Position numbers and translations under genes: made by a program. Under the pieces are notes generated by a model. That model did no database searches and had not been told where the DNA came from. It was given only the letters and a program-made list of their open reading frames with translations. From assembly GCF_030411995.1 (NCBI RefSeq), contig NZ_JASNRC010000011.1, forward strand, positions 124,001 to 188,000: a stretch of DNA of 64,000 nucleotides, given 5' to 3'. Origin of the DNA: Massilia sp. YIM B02769 (GTDB lineage Bacteria; Pseudomonadota; Gammaproteobacteria; Burkholderiales; Burkholderiaceae_D). This document shows, piece after piece, positions 1 to 7,452 of this stretch. The stretch's first letter is position 1. Each line of letters opens with the position of its first letter.

Positions 1-1
1 C

Positions 2-394
2 GAGACGGACGGCAGGCTATGGGTTGCCCTGAATCCGCGTATTGCCGAAGCGATCCTGGGGCATCGTCCATATGCCCGTATCGACATGGCGGAAGTGCGG
101 GTGCTACAGACTGATCCGGCACGGCTGATGCACCAACGGCTATGCGGCTGGATCGACCCCGGCAAATCCGGGCGCGTGGAACTGGACACGCTTTGCGGCT
201 ATGTCTGGCCAGATGAAGCCAATGCCGAAGCTATGAAAAAACGCCGTCAGACTGCCCGGAAGGCACTGGCCGAACTTGCCGCCGTGGGTTGGGTAGTGAA
301 CGAATACGCCAAGGGAAAATGGGAGATCAAGAGGCCTGGCCCCACGGCAACTGCACCCGTTTACCGTCGTAACGTTCCCTTGTTACCGTCGTAA
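2..394 (+). CDS. repC: RepC-type iteron-binding replication initiator, IncQ family (5' end outside window)
   Basis: This is the C-terminal part of a plasmid replication initiator; the frame is open back to base 2. The visible residues contain the run HQRLCGWIDPGK, then DTLCGYVWP and KRRQ followed by a short helical tail, which closely match the end of RepC of RSF1010 as I recall it. RepC binds origin iterons and works with the RepA helicase and RepB primase in IncQ plasmids. Three 22-23 bp direct repeats overlap and follow the stop codon, so the gene may end inside its own origin. In an integrated island it would allow replication of the excised circle. The upstream repA and repB are not visible. 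Confidence 0.82.
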   Translation, partial: ETDGRLWVALNPRIAEAILGHRPYARIDMAEVRVLQTDPARLMHQRLCGWIDPGKSGRVELDTLCGYVWPDEANAEAMKKRRQTARKALAELAAVGWVVNEYAKGKWEIKRPGPTATAPVYRRNVPLLPS

Positions 395-424
395 CGCTCC
401 CCTTCTGCCGTCGTAACGTTCCCC
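361..424 (+). repeat. Three tandem 22-23 bp repeats overlapping the repC stop (candidate iterons)
   Basis: The core TACCGTCGTAACGTTCCC recurs at 361-379, 383-402 (one C/T change) and 406-424 (first bases TGCCG), so the period is 22 then 23 bp. The first copies lie inside the last codons of repC. Tandem repeats of about this length next to a RepC-type gene are what an IncQ-like origin has; the binding role is inferred. Confidence 0.6.
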
Positions 425-804
425 GTCCCAATTTGGAAAACCCAGACGGTGCGCTGCTTTGCGGGCAGTTTGGGAAATCCATCCAAGATTATCTAAAGAT
501 AATCCATCATGCGCGGTGCAGCTCGCGCCTTGAGGGCGCGTTCTGACCTTGCCAATAAAGCCCTGGCGGGCTTTATCAATCGGCCATAGGCCGATGGTTT
601 AACGCCAAGAAGAGAAGGCGGCTTCAGTGGCCGCTGAAACGCCTTGTGAGAGGGGAAAACAACCCGGAGTCCCTTATTCCATGAGCTGAAGCAGAATCTG
701 CGTCTAACGGTGCTGGAGGGCCGCTGTGTGCACTTGTAGTTATCTGTACTGAAACCTTGGCTCGAAACGTGAAATGGCTAAGCAGTGCCCATTCGTTCGG
801 TAAG

Positions 805-834
805 AATAATAAGAAGATTATTATTCTTATTATT
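805..834. repeat. AT-rich perfect inverted repeat
   Basis: AATAATAAGAA at 805-815 is the exact reverse complement of TTCTTATTATT at 824-834, with an 8-base spacer. It is the most AT-rich spot in the putative origin and could be a duplex-unwinding element or a regulator site. Confidence 0.6.
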
Positions 835-910
835 ACCAAGCAGGAATGAGCCGTGTGTGTTGGACGCCCATAACCAGTAACCTGCGTGAAGGTGTCAACA
901 TCAGGAAAGG

Positions 911-996
911 TTGCCCCTCAAGTATCAATACGTCGCCTTAGTGGTATGACGGGAGGGGAGGCAAATTTCTTGTGTTCATTGACACTTGAGGGGCGG
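911..996. repeat. Inverted pair of IncP-1 (RK2)-type iterons
   Basis: TGACACTTGAGGGGCGG at 980-996 fits the RK2 TrfA-binding iteron consensus TGACA(G/C)(A/T)TGAGGGGC as I recall it. The complement of 911-927 reads TGATACTTGAGGGGCAA, a one-base deviation in the core, in the opposite orientation. The match is seen; whether TrfA binds is inferred. No trfA gene is in the window, so any TrfA would come from a co-resident IncP plasmid. Confidence 0.65.
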
Positions 997-1230
997 GTTA
1001 TGCCCTTCTTTTTTGGCGTCCAACTCGCCCCATCGGGGCGAATGGTTTGTGTCGATTGTTGGCATTTTAGGTTCCGATTTAAAGCCGATTGAGCAGCGAT
1101 TTTGAAGCGACTATGTCGATTGCAGGCCGATTTGGTGACGATTACGGTTATGTTGCCAAGAATCGGTGTTTGTTTGACGATAAAACGCTTTACGTTCGAT
1201 ATGCGCTAGATTTTCAATAGTGGGTGAAAT

Positions 1231-1350
1231 GCGGGCAGGATGGGTGAAGTTAGCTAACCGGCAAGCCGGTTATCTATCTTCACTGTCCCTTATTCGCGCC
1301 GGGGGCACTCAACGGGAATCCTGCCCTGCGGGGCTGATCGGCTACCGCCG
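1231..1350. other. oriT: IncP/RP4-type origin of transfer (oriT)
   Basis: The minus strand of 1236-1242 reads CATCCTG followed by C, matching the RP4-family nic consensus YATCCTG/Y; the predicted nick is between 1236 and 1235. Next comes a large inverted repeat at 1244-1283: GTGAAG and TAACCGGC on the left, GCCGGTTA and CTTCAC on the right, the position of the TraJ-binding repeat in RP4. The following bases (CACTGTCCCTTATTCGC, then CTCAACGGGAATCCTGC and GGCTACCGCCGG) also follow the RP4 oriT flank. No relaxase gene is visible in the window, so nicking would be in trans or by a gene further upstream. Confidence 0.8.
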
Positions 1351-1426
1351 GTTGCAAGAGTATAGGTCTTGCTATTTTTAATATCTTTGATAGCATGGTT
1401 GTCGGGTACACCAAAAGGGTATTGAT

Positions 1427-1615
1427 ATGGCAAATGTGCTTATCAGGAATTTACCCGCCGAGGTGCACCGTGCGTTGAAAGTTCGAGCAGCGCTCAACGA
1501 TAGGAGCACCGACGCGGAAATACGCGAAATACTGACGGCGGCAGTACAGCCGCTAGAGCTTGAAGAGATTGGCCGGGAAGTTGGCTTGTCCGAAAGCGAT
1601 AAAAAAACAGAGTAG
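1427..1615 (+). CDS. Orphan FitA/StbC-like ribbon-helix-helix antitoxin, shortened
   Basis: This 62-residue protein begins MANVLIRNLPAEVHRALKVR, the beta-strand and first helix typical of FitA/StbC-type antitoxins of VapBC modules. It continues with the STDAEIREIL helix. In the family the tail usually has a spacer before the EIGREVGL motif that contacts the PIN toxin; here that spacer is shortened. No PIN-domain toxin gene follows; the next gene is trbJ after about 140 bp. It may act as a DNA-binding autoregulator near oriT, or be the remnant of a plasmid stability module. The family call is firm, the role inferred. Confidence 0.72.
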   Translation: MANVLIRNLPAEVHRALKVRAALNDRSTDAEIREILTAAVQPLELEEIGREVGLSESDKKTE

Positions 1616-1755
1616 TTTTACGTTTGTAAGTCCGGGCCTCAGCGCCAAGGGCAATACCGATCAGCTAGTGGCGTAGCTCTTCGATGAAACGTTGCCGAGA
1701 ACAAGCACAACGCTTGGTCAAGGCAATGCCTTCTTTTCATCGACGGAGTACGACC

Positions 1756-2535
1756 ATGAAGTCCAAAATTTTAGCGGCTAAAAAAACCGCTCTAGCCGTT
1801 GCACTCGCAACCGGCTTTATCACCACTACCACCGCCCCTGTGCAAGCTGGTATCCCCGTCATCGACGGCGGCAACCTGGCCCAGAACATCATGACGGCCA
1901 TCGAGTCGGTGGCGCAGACGCTCAAGCAGATTGAGCAGTACCAGACCCAGTTGCAGCAGTACGAAAATCAGCTCCAGAACACGATGGCCCCAGCCGCGTA
2001 TATCTGGGATCAGGCGCAGACTACGATCAACCGGCTGATTGCCGCGCAAAACACGCTGGCCTATTACGAGAACCAGCTAGGCAGCCTGGATCGTTACCTG
2101 GCCAAGTTTCAGGACGTGGCCTATTACCGCAGCTCGCCATGCTTCAACGGCAGCGGCGGATGCACGCCGGCCGAAAAGGCAGCGATGGAAGAGAACCGCC
2201 GCCTGGCGTCAGAGTCGCAAAAGAAGGCCAACGATGCCCTGTTCCAGACCGTTGCCGACCAGCAAAAGGCTTTGAAGGATGACGCCCGTACCCTGGAGCG
2301 GCTGCAAGGCGCGGCCCAGGGTGCAACTGGCCAGCTACAGGCCATCGGCTACGCCAACCAGCTCGCCAGCCAGCAGGCCAATCAGCTCTTGCAGATTCGC
2401 ACCATGTTGACCGCCCAACACAACGCGGAGGCAGCCCGGATTGCAGCAGAACTCGATGCCGAGGCGCGAGGTGATGCCAGGGCCGAGCAAATGCGTACCT
2501 GGACGTTTCGCCCGAGTCCGGCAGACAACTACTAG
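1756..2535 (+). CDS. trbJ: P-type conjugative transfer protein TrbJ (VirB5-like)
   Basis: TrbJ is a periplasmic component of IncP-type mating-pair formation, the counterpart of VirB5. The start at 1756 is chosen because CGGAG lies 7 bases upstream and the protein then opens with a signal peptide (MKSKILAAKKTALAVALATG, cleavage about VQA-GIP). The mature part is helical and glutamine-rich (IEQYQTQLQQYENQLQN) with a coiled-coil look. It has 259 residues, about the usual length. It is followed after 12 bp by trbK. The upstream trbB-trbI genes that normally precede it are absent; oriT and an antitoxin gene stand there instead. Confidence 0.88.
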   Translation: MKSKILAAKKTALAVALATGFITTTTAPVQAGIPVIDGGNLAQNIMTAIESVAQTLKQIEQYQTQLQQYENQLQNTMAPAAYIWDQAQTTINRLIAAQNTLAYYENQLGSLDRYLAKFQDVAYYRSSPCFNGSGGCTPAEKAAMEENRRLASESQKKANDALFQTVADQQKALKDDARTLERLQGAAQGATGQLQAIGYANQLASQQANQLLQIRTMLTAQHNAEAARIAAELDAEARGDARAEQMRTWTFRPSPADNY

Positions 2536-2547
2536 GGAGGCGGTGAG

Positions 2548-2784
2548 ATGAAAAAAATCTTTTTTACTACCGCGGCTACGTTGCTGTTGTTGGCTGGATG
2601 TGAACAGGAAAGGATGCCCGAACCAAATGCGGCGACGTGTGCCCCCGATGCGTTCCAGGCAGCACTGAATGAAATGCGCAGCGAAGCGAACCGAGAGGCC
2701 TTTACCGAGGAATGCAGAGCATTCCAGAAGGCCAAGCAGATGCGTCAGTGGGAGTTCAAGCCCAGCCCTAAAGATGATTATTGA
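2548..2784 (+). CDS. trbK: TrbK-type entry-exclusion lipoprotein
   Basis: This small lipoprotein of 78 residues has the signal and lipobox FFTTAATLLLLAGC, acylation predicted at Cys18. In RP4, TrbK sits between trbJ and trbL and blocks entry of related plasmids (entry exclusion). The size, lipobox and position agree with that. The C-terminus MRQWEFKPSPKDDY resembles the end of the neighbouring TrbJ (MRTWTFRPSPADNY), a shared tail that hints at a common origin or partner. A GGGAGG stretch precedes the start. Sequence similarity to RP4 TrbK is not obvious by eye, so the call rests on gene order. Confidence 0.75.
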   Translation: MKKIFFTTAATLLLLAGCEQERMPEPNAATCAPDAFQAALNEMRSEANREAFTEECRAFQKAKQMRQWEFKPSPKDDY

Positions 2785-2794
2785 GGTGGTCGCC

Positions 2795-4222
2795 ATGAGA
2801 AAGAAAATTGCTCTAGGTGGCTTGATGATGGTCGCCACAATGGTGCTGGCTGAACCTGCAATGGCGCAGGAGCTAAGTAGCAGCGGTGTTATGAATGATG
2901 TGCTCAAGCGTTTTCATGATGCTGCCGCAACATGGGGGCCAGCTATTGAGTCCGCTGCATCGCGTTTGTTCTGGACGCTGGTTGTGATTTCGATGGTCTG
3001 GACATTCGGCATGATGGCTTTGCGCAAGGCCGACATTGGCGAGTTCTTCGCGGAGTTCGTTCGCTTCACGATCTTCACCGGCTTTTTCTGGTGGTTGCTG
3101 ACGAATGCGAACCAGGGCATGAATATCGCCGGTACGATTGTTCAGTCATTGCAAACTCTGGGCGCGCAGGCGGGGGGACTTTCCAATAGCAATCTTGGGC
3201 CCTCCAGCATCCTTGATCTTGGTTTCGAGTTATACAACCGCACAGTACAGGCCACCTCGGAGCTGGGATGGCGGCAGATGGCAACTGCTCTGGTCATGGA
3301 GCTAATGGCCCTGGCTGTTTTGTTTGTCCTGGCGTTGATTGCGGTCAACCTGTTGCTGTTGCTCGCATCAGCCTGGATTCTGTTGTATGCCGGTGTGTTC
3401 TTCCTTGGCTTTGGTGGAAGTCGTTGGACTTCCGACATGGCGATCAATTACTACAAGACCGTGCTGGGCCTGGCCGCACAGCTTATGGCAATGGTGCTTC
3501 TGGTTGCGATTGGCAAAGAGTTCATCAATCACTACTACACGCAAATCAGCGAGAACATGGCATCCCAGGAACTGGCCGTGATGTTGGTTATATCGGTCAT
3601 CTTGCTTTTCTTGGTCAACAAAGTTCCGCCGATGATTTCTGGTCTTGTGTCTGGTGGTGGTATTGGCGCAGCCGGTGGAATTGGAAACTTCGGTGCGGGT
3701 GCGGCAGTTGGGGCGGCGGTGACGGCGGCCAGTATGGCAACTGGCGGCGCTGCCCTGGCAGGTAAAGCGGTTATGGGTGCCGCAGCCGGTGCAGCCGGAG
3801 GTGCAAGTGCACTCCAAGCGGCTTTTCAGAAAGCATCAGCGAGTATGGAAACCGGCGGTGACATGTCCAGCATGGGGTCAGTTGTCAGCAGTGGCGGAAA
3901 CGGTGGTGGTGAAGCGGGTACTGCTGGCAGTAGCCCATTCGCCCAAGCGGCTGGCTTTGGTGACAGCGGCAGTAGCTCAAGCGGTGGCGGCTTTGCCAAG
4001 GCCGCGAAGCTGGCCACAGGCACGGCCTCCGAGTTAGCCAAGGGTGTCGGCTCTCAAGTGAAGCAGGGATTCCAGGAGCGAGTGAGCGAAACCACAGGCG
4101 GAAAACTGGCTGCTTCGATACGCGAAAGCATGGAGCCGAAAGAAGCAAGCCAATCTGGCCAGTTCGAGGGCAATAGCTTGGGCGCCGATTCTGGCCCAGA
4201 TAGTAACGAAGTCAGGAGTTAG
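2795..4222 (+). CDS. trbL: P-type conjugative transfer protein TrbL (VirB6-like inner-membrane channel)
   Basis: TrbL is the polytopic inner-membrane subunit of IncP-type mating-pair formation, related to VirB6. The start at 2795 follows GAGGTGG and gives a signal-like N-terminus ending AMAQE. Hydrophobic segments follow: LFWTLVVISMVWTFGMMAL, FTIFTGFFWWLL, LMALAVLFVLALIAVNLLLLL, ILLYAGVFFLGFGG, LGLAAQLMAMVLLVAIG and LAVMLVISVILLFLVNKV. A long Gly/Ala/Ser-rich cytoplasmic tail completes the 475 residues. Gene order trbJ-trbK-trbL matches IncP plasmids. The next small gene starts 4 bp after its stop. Confidence 0.88.
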   Translation: MRKKIALGGLMMVATMVLAEPAMAQELSSSGVMNDVLKRFHDAAATWGPAIESAASRLFWTLVVISMVWTFGMMALRKADIGEFFAEFVRFTIFTGFFWWLLTNANQGMNIAGTIVQSLQTLGAQAGGLSNSNLGPSSILDLGFELYNRTVQATSELGWRQMATALVMELMALAVLFVLALIAVNLLLLLASAWILLYAGVFFLGFGGSRWTSDMAINYYKTVLGLAAQLMAMVLLVAIGKEFINHYYTQISENMASQELAVMLVISVILLFLVNKVPPMISGLVSGGGIGAAGGIGNFGAGAAVGAAVTAASMATGGAALAGKAVMGAAAGAAGGASALQAAFQKASASMETGGDMSSMGSVVSSGGNGGGEAGTAGSSPFAQAAGFGDSGSSSSGGGFAKAAKLATGTASELAKGVGSQVKQGFQERVSETTGGKLAASIRESMEPKEASQSGQFEGNSLGADSGPDSNEVRS

Positions 4223-4226
4223 CACG

Positions 4227-4475
4227 ATGACGACATCAACATACATGGCCGCATTGGCGGCCCTGGATGAAGCGCCAAGGGAAGAAGTCAGCCAGGTATT
4301 TATTTCGCCGCTGGGTGATCAATCGACCGAGGTCGATGCAGAGACAGAAACAGCCGCTTTTGTATCACGGCCAGACCCTATGAGAGAGAGCGAAACTAAG
4401 CCGATAAGTATTGAGGTTAATGGCGGCAGGAATGAGCGGTCAGCATTCGCGGAGGCGGCGGGGCTGTACCTGTAG
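4227..4475 (+). CDS. Small hypothetical protein after trbL
   Basis: An 82-residue acidic protein with no signal peptide or membrane segment; I do not recognise it. It starts 4 bp after the trbL stop, so it is very probably cotranslated with the trb genes. In IncP plasmids trbM, trbN and trbP follow trbL, but this short protein resembles none of them by eye. Its low complexity (many Glu, Thr, Ala) suggests a disordered accessory factor. Confidence 0.55.
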   Translation: MTTSTYMAALAALDEAPREEVSQVFISPLGDQSTEVDAETETAAFVSRPDPMRESETKPISIEVNGGRNERSAFAEAAGLYL

Positions 4476-4538
4476 GCGCACCGGGCTGGCCACAACCAGC
4501 CCGGCACTTTCAATCAACACCTACTGGAGAGGTGAATT

Positions 4539-4763
4539 ATGACAACACAACATATTATCGAACCAGGGCAAGCAGTGCATCAAGCAGCGGCTATTCTTTC
4601 TTCTTTGGAGTACATCAACCAAGCGGAAGCGCGGAGCCTTGGGCCATTGGCCGAAGCCGTCGCTAATGCTTTTATGGTGGTGTACTACCAAGCTGAAACG
4701 GGCCGGGCGACACAGGCTGATTTTCAAGAAGCAATGAACGCCTTGCGCCAAGCGTGCAGCTAA
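4539..4763 (+). CDS. Small hypothetical protein, last gene of the trb cluster
   Basis: A 74-residue, mostly helical protein preceded by a strong ribosome-binding site (GGAGAGG, 7 bases before ATG). No motif is recognised. A rho-independent terminator follows 9 bp after the stop, so the trb transcription unit ends here. The clean ribosome site and placement support it as a real gene; function unknown. Confidence 0.6.
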   Translation: MTTQHIIEPGQAVHQAAAILSSLEYINQAEARSLGPLAEAVANAFMVVYYQAETGRATQADFQEAMNALRQACS

Positions 4764-4772
4764 TGACGAAAG

Positions 4773-4800
4773 GGCGGCCACTCGAACTGGCCGCCTTTTT
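4773..4800. terminator. Rho-independent terminator after the trb cluster
   Basis: GGCGGCCA (4773-4780) pairs with TGGCCGCC (4788-4795) around a 7-base loop and is followed by TTTTT. It lies between the plus-strand trb cluster and the convergent minus-strand antitoxin remnant. Confidence 0.8.
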
Positions 4801-5003
4801 CAATCTTCACTGTTTGGCCATTCCCGACCCACAGACGGCGCATCCATCCATTCGCGTTCCTCCGGCGGCAGCGGGTAAGCCCCGGATGCTTCCGCGTCGG
4901 CCAGTAGTTCGGCCAGTGTGTAGCGCACCCGACCAGTGGAAACGGCGCGGGCCGGGTCGGCCTTCTCATGCAGCCTGTTCTCTAGGTTCTTTGGGTCTGT
5001 CAT
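4800..5003 (-). CDS. MazE/PemI-like antitoxin C-terminal region (remnant?)
   Basis: This 67-residue product has the C-terminal features of MazE/PemI-type antitoxins: RYTLAELLADAEASG, then PLPPEEREWMDAP and VGREW, the segment that wraps the toxin. The N-terminal AbrB-like DNA-binding domain is missing; instead a charged helix starts it. No MazF-like toxin gene follows. The start ATG overlaps the stop of a 30-codon frame upstream (ATGA), suggesting the two once formed one module. Family call from motif recognition; activity doubtful. Confidence 0.5.
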   Translation of the reverse strand: MTDPKNLENRLHEKADPARAVSTGRVRYTLAELLADAEASGAYPLPPEEREWMDAPSVGREWPNSED

Positions 5004-5092
5004 CGGGCGACCTCAGCAAGCATGGATACTAGGTGTTCCAGGTCAGTGATCGAATGCGCCAGGAAGCGGCCGGCGCGGCAATCTGCAATCAT
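5000..5092 (-). CDS. 30-residue remnant frame coupled to the antitoxin-like gene
   Basis: A short frame begins MIADCRAGRF and ends LVSMLAEVAR, with its TGA overlapping the ATG of the antitoxin-like gene. The frame is closed by TAG a few codons upstream, next to the end of the arsenite pump gene, so this is probably the tail of a gene cut when the ars segment was joined. No function is assigned. Confidence 0.35.
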   Translation of the reverse strand: MIADCRAGRFLAHSITDLEHLVSMLAEVAR

Positions 5093-5117
5093 TTCCTCAG
5101 TTTTTTCCTACTCATGT

Positions 5118-6185
5118 TCAACCTCGTTCGTACCAGCTCTTCGAGCGATTCACCACGCGCACGACCAGCAGCATCACCGGCACTTCGACCAGGACGCCGA
5201 CCACGGTTGCCAATGCAGCGCCGGAGTGCAGACCGAACAAGCTGATGGCGGCCGCCACGGCCAGCTCGAAGAAGTTGCTGGCACCGATCAGGGCCGAAGG
5301 ACAGGCGACAGAGTGCTTTTCCCCCGCCCGCTTGTTCAGCCAGTAGGCTAACCCGGAATTGAAGAACACTTGAATCAAGATCGGCACGGCTAGCATGGCG
5401 ATCACTAACGGCTGCCGGATGATGGCCTCGCCCTGGAAGGCGAACAGTAGAACCAACGTCAGCAGCAGCGCGGCCATCGACCACGGCCCGATCTTCTGCA
5501 TGGCCCGTTCAAAGGCGGCCTGTCCTTGCTTGAGCAGATGCCGCCGCAAGAGCTGCGCCAGGATCACCGGCACGATGATGTAGAGCACGACCGAAATCAG
5601 CAGCGTGTCCCAAGGCACCGAGATCGAGGACATGCCCAGCAGCAGGCCGACGATGGGCGCGAAGGCCACGATCATGATGGCGTCGTTCAGAGCCACTTGC
5701 GAGAGCGTGAAAAGCGGGTCGCCGTTGGTAAGGCGGCTCCACACGAACACCATTGCCGTGCAGGGCGCGGCGGCCAGCAAGATCAAGCCCGCGATGTAGC
5801 TGTCCAGTTGATCGGCCGGCAGGAACGGAGCGAACACTTGTCGGATGAACAGCCACCCCAGCAGGGCCATCGAGAATGGCTTGACGGCCCAATTCACGAA
5901 CAGCGTGACGCCGATGCCGCGCCAATGCTCTTTGACCTGGTGCAGCGCCCCGAAGTCGATCTTGACCAGCATCGGGACGATCATTACCCAAATCAGCAGG
6001 CCCACCGGCAAATTGACCTGGGCCACTTCCATGCGGCCTATGGCCTGGAACACGTCAGGAAGGCCCTGGCCGAGCGCAACACCGGCGACGATGCACAGGG
6101 CCACCCACAGCGTCAGGTAACGCTCGAAGCCGCTCATCGGGGCCTGGCGCGGCTTCGCGGCGATGGCCTGTGCGCCGGCGCTCAT
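5118..6185 (-). CDS. acr3: Arsenite efflux permease, ACR3 family
   Basis: ACR3 exports arsenite across the inner membrane using the proton gradient. The protein has 355 residues and about ten hydrophobic segments, the normal family size. The conserved cysteine lies in AAAPCTAMVFVWS (Cys142) and the conserved glutamate in GVLVEVPVML near residue 334. The PMLVKIDF motif after the second helix is also typical. It is the last gene of arsR-arsH-arsC-acr3; its ATG overlaps the arsC stop (ATGA), implying tight translational coupling. Often labelled arsB in databases, but it is not of the ArsB family. Confidence 0.92.
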   Translation of the reverse strand: MSAGAQAIAAKPRQAPMSGFERYLTLWVALCIVAGVALGQGLPDVFQAIGRMEVAQVNLPVGLLIWVMIVPMLVKIDFGALHQVKEHWRGIGVTLFVNWAVKPFSMALLGWLFIRQVFAPFLPADQLDSYIAGLILLAAAPCTAMVFVWSRLTNGDPLFTLSQVALNDAIMIVAFAPIVGLLLGMSSISVPWDTLLISVVLYIIVPVILAQLLRRHLLKQGQAAFERAMQKIGPWSMAALLLTLVLLFAFQGEAIIRQPLVIAMLAVPILIQVFFNSGLAYWLNKRAGEKHSVACPSALIGASNFFELAVAAAISLFGLHSGAALATVVGVLVEVPVMLLVVRVVNRSKSWYERG

Positions 6186-6688
6186 GCTTCCTGCTCGGTC
6201 TTGCCGATGTTCGCCAGCTCGCGCTTGATGGCCGTCTGGTCAAGCATTTTGAGAGGCAGATTCACGAACAGGCGGACGCGGTTCATCATGTGCCGGAAGG
6301 TTTGTTCGAAGGCCCGGCGCTTCTCGGCGTCAGTGCCTTCGACGGCGGCCGGGTCTTCAAATCCCCAATGCGCCGAGATCGGCTGACCAGGCCACACCGG
6401 ACACATTTCGCCGGCGGCGTTGTCGCAGACGGTGATGATGAAGTCCATCTTCGGTGCGTCGGGCGTGGCGTACTCGTCCCAGCTCTTGCTGCGCAGATTC
6501 TCGGTCGGGTAATTCACCGACTCCACCTTTTCGACGGCGAAGGGATTGACCTTGCCGGTTGGGTGACTGCCGGCGCTGTAGGCGCGGAAGCGCCCTTGCC
6601 CCATCGTGTTGATGAGAGCTTCGGCCATGATGCTGCGCGCCGAATTGCCGGTGCAGAGGATGAGGACGTTATAGATTCTTTCGGTCAT
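6182..6688 (-). CDS. arsC: Arsenate reductase, low-molecular-weight phosphatase type
   Basis: ArsC reduces arsenate to arsenite so that the pump can export it. The 168-residue protein carries the CX5R active loop CTGNSARS (Cys12) and the second cysteine pair in CDNAAGEMC, which forms the relay disulfide in thioredoxin-coupled ArsC enzymes. The [11 protein letters not shown] stretch is also characteristic. It overlaps arsH upstream and acr3 downstream by ATGA, so all four ars genes are translated as one chain. Plasmid-like neighbours show it arrived with the island. Confidence 0.92.
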   Translation of the reverse strand: MTERIYNVLILCTGNSARSIMAEALINTMGQGRFRAYSAGSHPTGKVNPFAVEKVESVNYPTENLRSKSWDEYATPDAPKMDFIITVCDNAAGEMCPVWPGQPISAHWGFEDPAAVEGTDAEKRRAFEQTFRHMMNRVRLFVNLPLKMLDQTAIKRELANIGKTEQEA

Positions 6689-7452
6689 GATGTTTCGCTT
6701 TCTGGTAGTGGCTGGGGAGCAATGGCGATGGATGAAAGATCGGTGGCCTCGTCGATGACGTGGCCGGCCGCTTTCCGTTCGGAATAGCGGTCTGTCAGTG
6801 CTTCACGGTGCGGCCGTACCAGCGCCGTGAAGCGCACCAGTTCTTCCATCACATCGGCTATTCGGTCGTAGTACGGCGAGGGCTTCATGCGGCCCGCCGC
6901 GTCGAACTCTTGGAACGCTTTGGCGATACTCGACTGGTTCGGAATGGTGAACATTCGCATCCAGCGGCCGAGCAGACGCAAGGTGTTCACGGCGTTGAAG
7001 CTCTGCGAGCCGCCGGATACCTGCATCACGGCCAGGGTGCGGCCTTGGGTCGGCCGGATGCCGGCCATTTCAAGCGGCAGATGGTCAATCTGCGCCTTCA
7101 TGACACTGGTAATCTGACCGTGGCGTTCCGGGCTGCACCAGACTTGTCCCTCTGACCACTCGGACAGGGCGCGCAGCTCCTTGACGGCCGGGTGATCGTC
7201 GCTTTGCACTTGATCGGGCAACGGCAAATCGGACGGGTCGAAGATGCGTGTTTCTGCGCCAAAGAATTGCAGCAGCCGGGCCGCTTCCTCGACGGCCAGC
7301 CGTGAGAACGAGCGGGCGCGCAGCGAGCCATACAGCAGCAGGATACGCACCGGCGGGGCGTCGGGTGCCAGCCCGAGCGCCGGGCGCTCGATGGCAAAGG
7401 ATTTGTCCAAAGCGGGCAAAGAATCGGGGTCGGAAAGATGGCGAAGTCTCAT
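6685..7452 (-). CDS. arsH: Arsenical resistance flavoprotein ArsH
   Basis: ArsH is an NADPH-dependent FMN reductase that oxidises trivalent organoarsenicals. The product has the flavodoxin-like FMN loop [13 protein letters not shown] and the second loop [20 protein letters not shown]. The start at 7452 is preferred because it overlaps the arsR stop as ATGA and gives 255 residues beginning MRLRHLSDP; a 14-residue upstream extension is open but would run into arsR. It sits second in the ars operon. Confidence 0.9.
   Translation of the reverse strand: MRLRHLSDPDSLPALDKSFAIERPALGLAPDAPPVRILLLYGSLRARSFSRLAVEEAARLLQFFGAETRIFDPSDLPLPDQVQSDDHPAVKELRALSEWSEGQVWCSPERHGQITSVMKAQIDHLPLEMAGIRPTQGRTLAVMQVSGGSQSFNAVNTLRLLGRWMRMFTIPNQSSIAKAFQEFDAAGRMKPSPYYDRIADVMEELVRFTALVRPHREALTDRYSERKAAGHVIDEATDLSSIAIAPQPLPESETS

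Larger units (their letters stand above)
395..1230. other. Non-coding replication/control region (oriV-like)
   Basis: No convincing gene is present in this stretch. It contains a hairpin at about 552-576 (AATAAAGCCC, loop, GGGCTTTAT) that could end repC transcription, and a second hairpin just after it (ATCGGCC/GGCCGAT). There is a perfect 11-bp AT-rich inverted repeat at 805-815/824-834 that could be a melting element, and an inverted pair of IncP-like iterons at 911-996. Several CGATT-containing motifs cluster at 1050-1150. Together this resembles a plasmid vegetative origin; function is inferred. Confidence 0.5.

Noticed and set aside
361..424. Repeats considered as a CRISPR array
   Set aside because: Only three copies with spacers of 3 bases, no cas genes; fits plasmid iterons instead.
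886..1092. 68-codon frame in the origin region
   Set aside because: It runs across the two IncP-like iterons and has no recognisable product; the region is better explained as control DNA.
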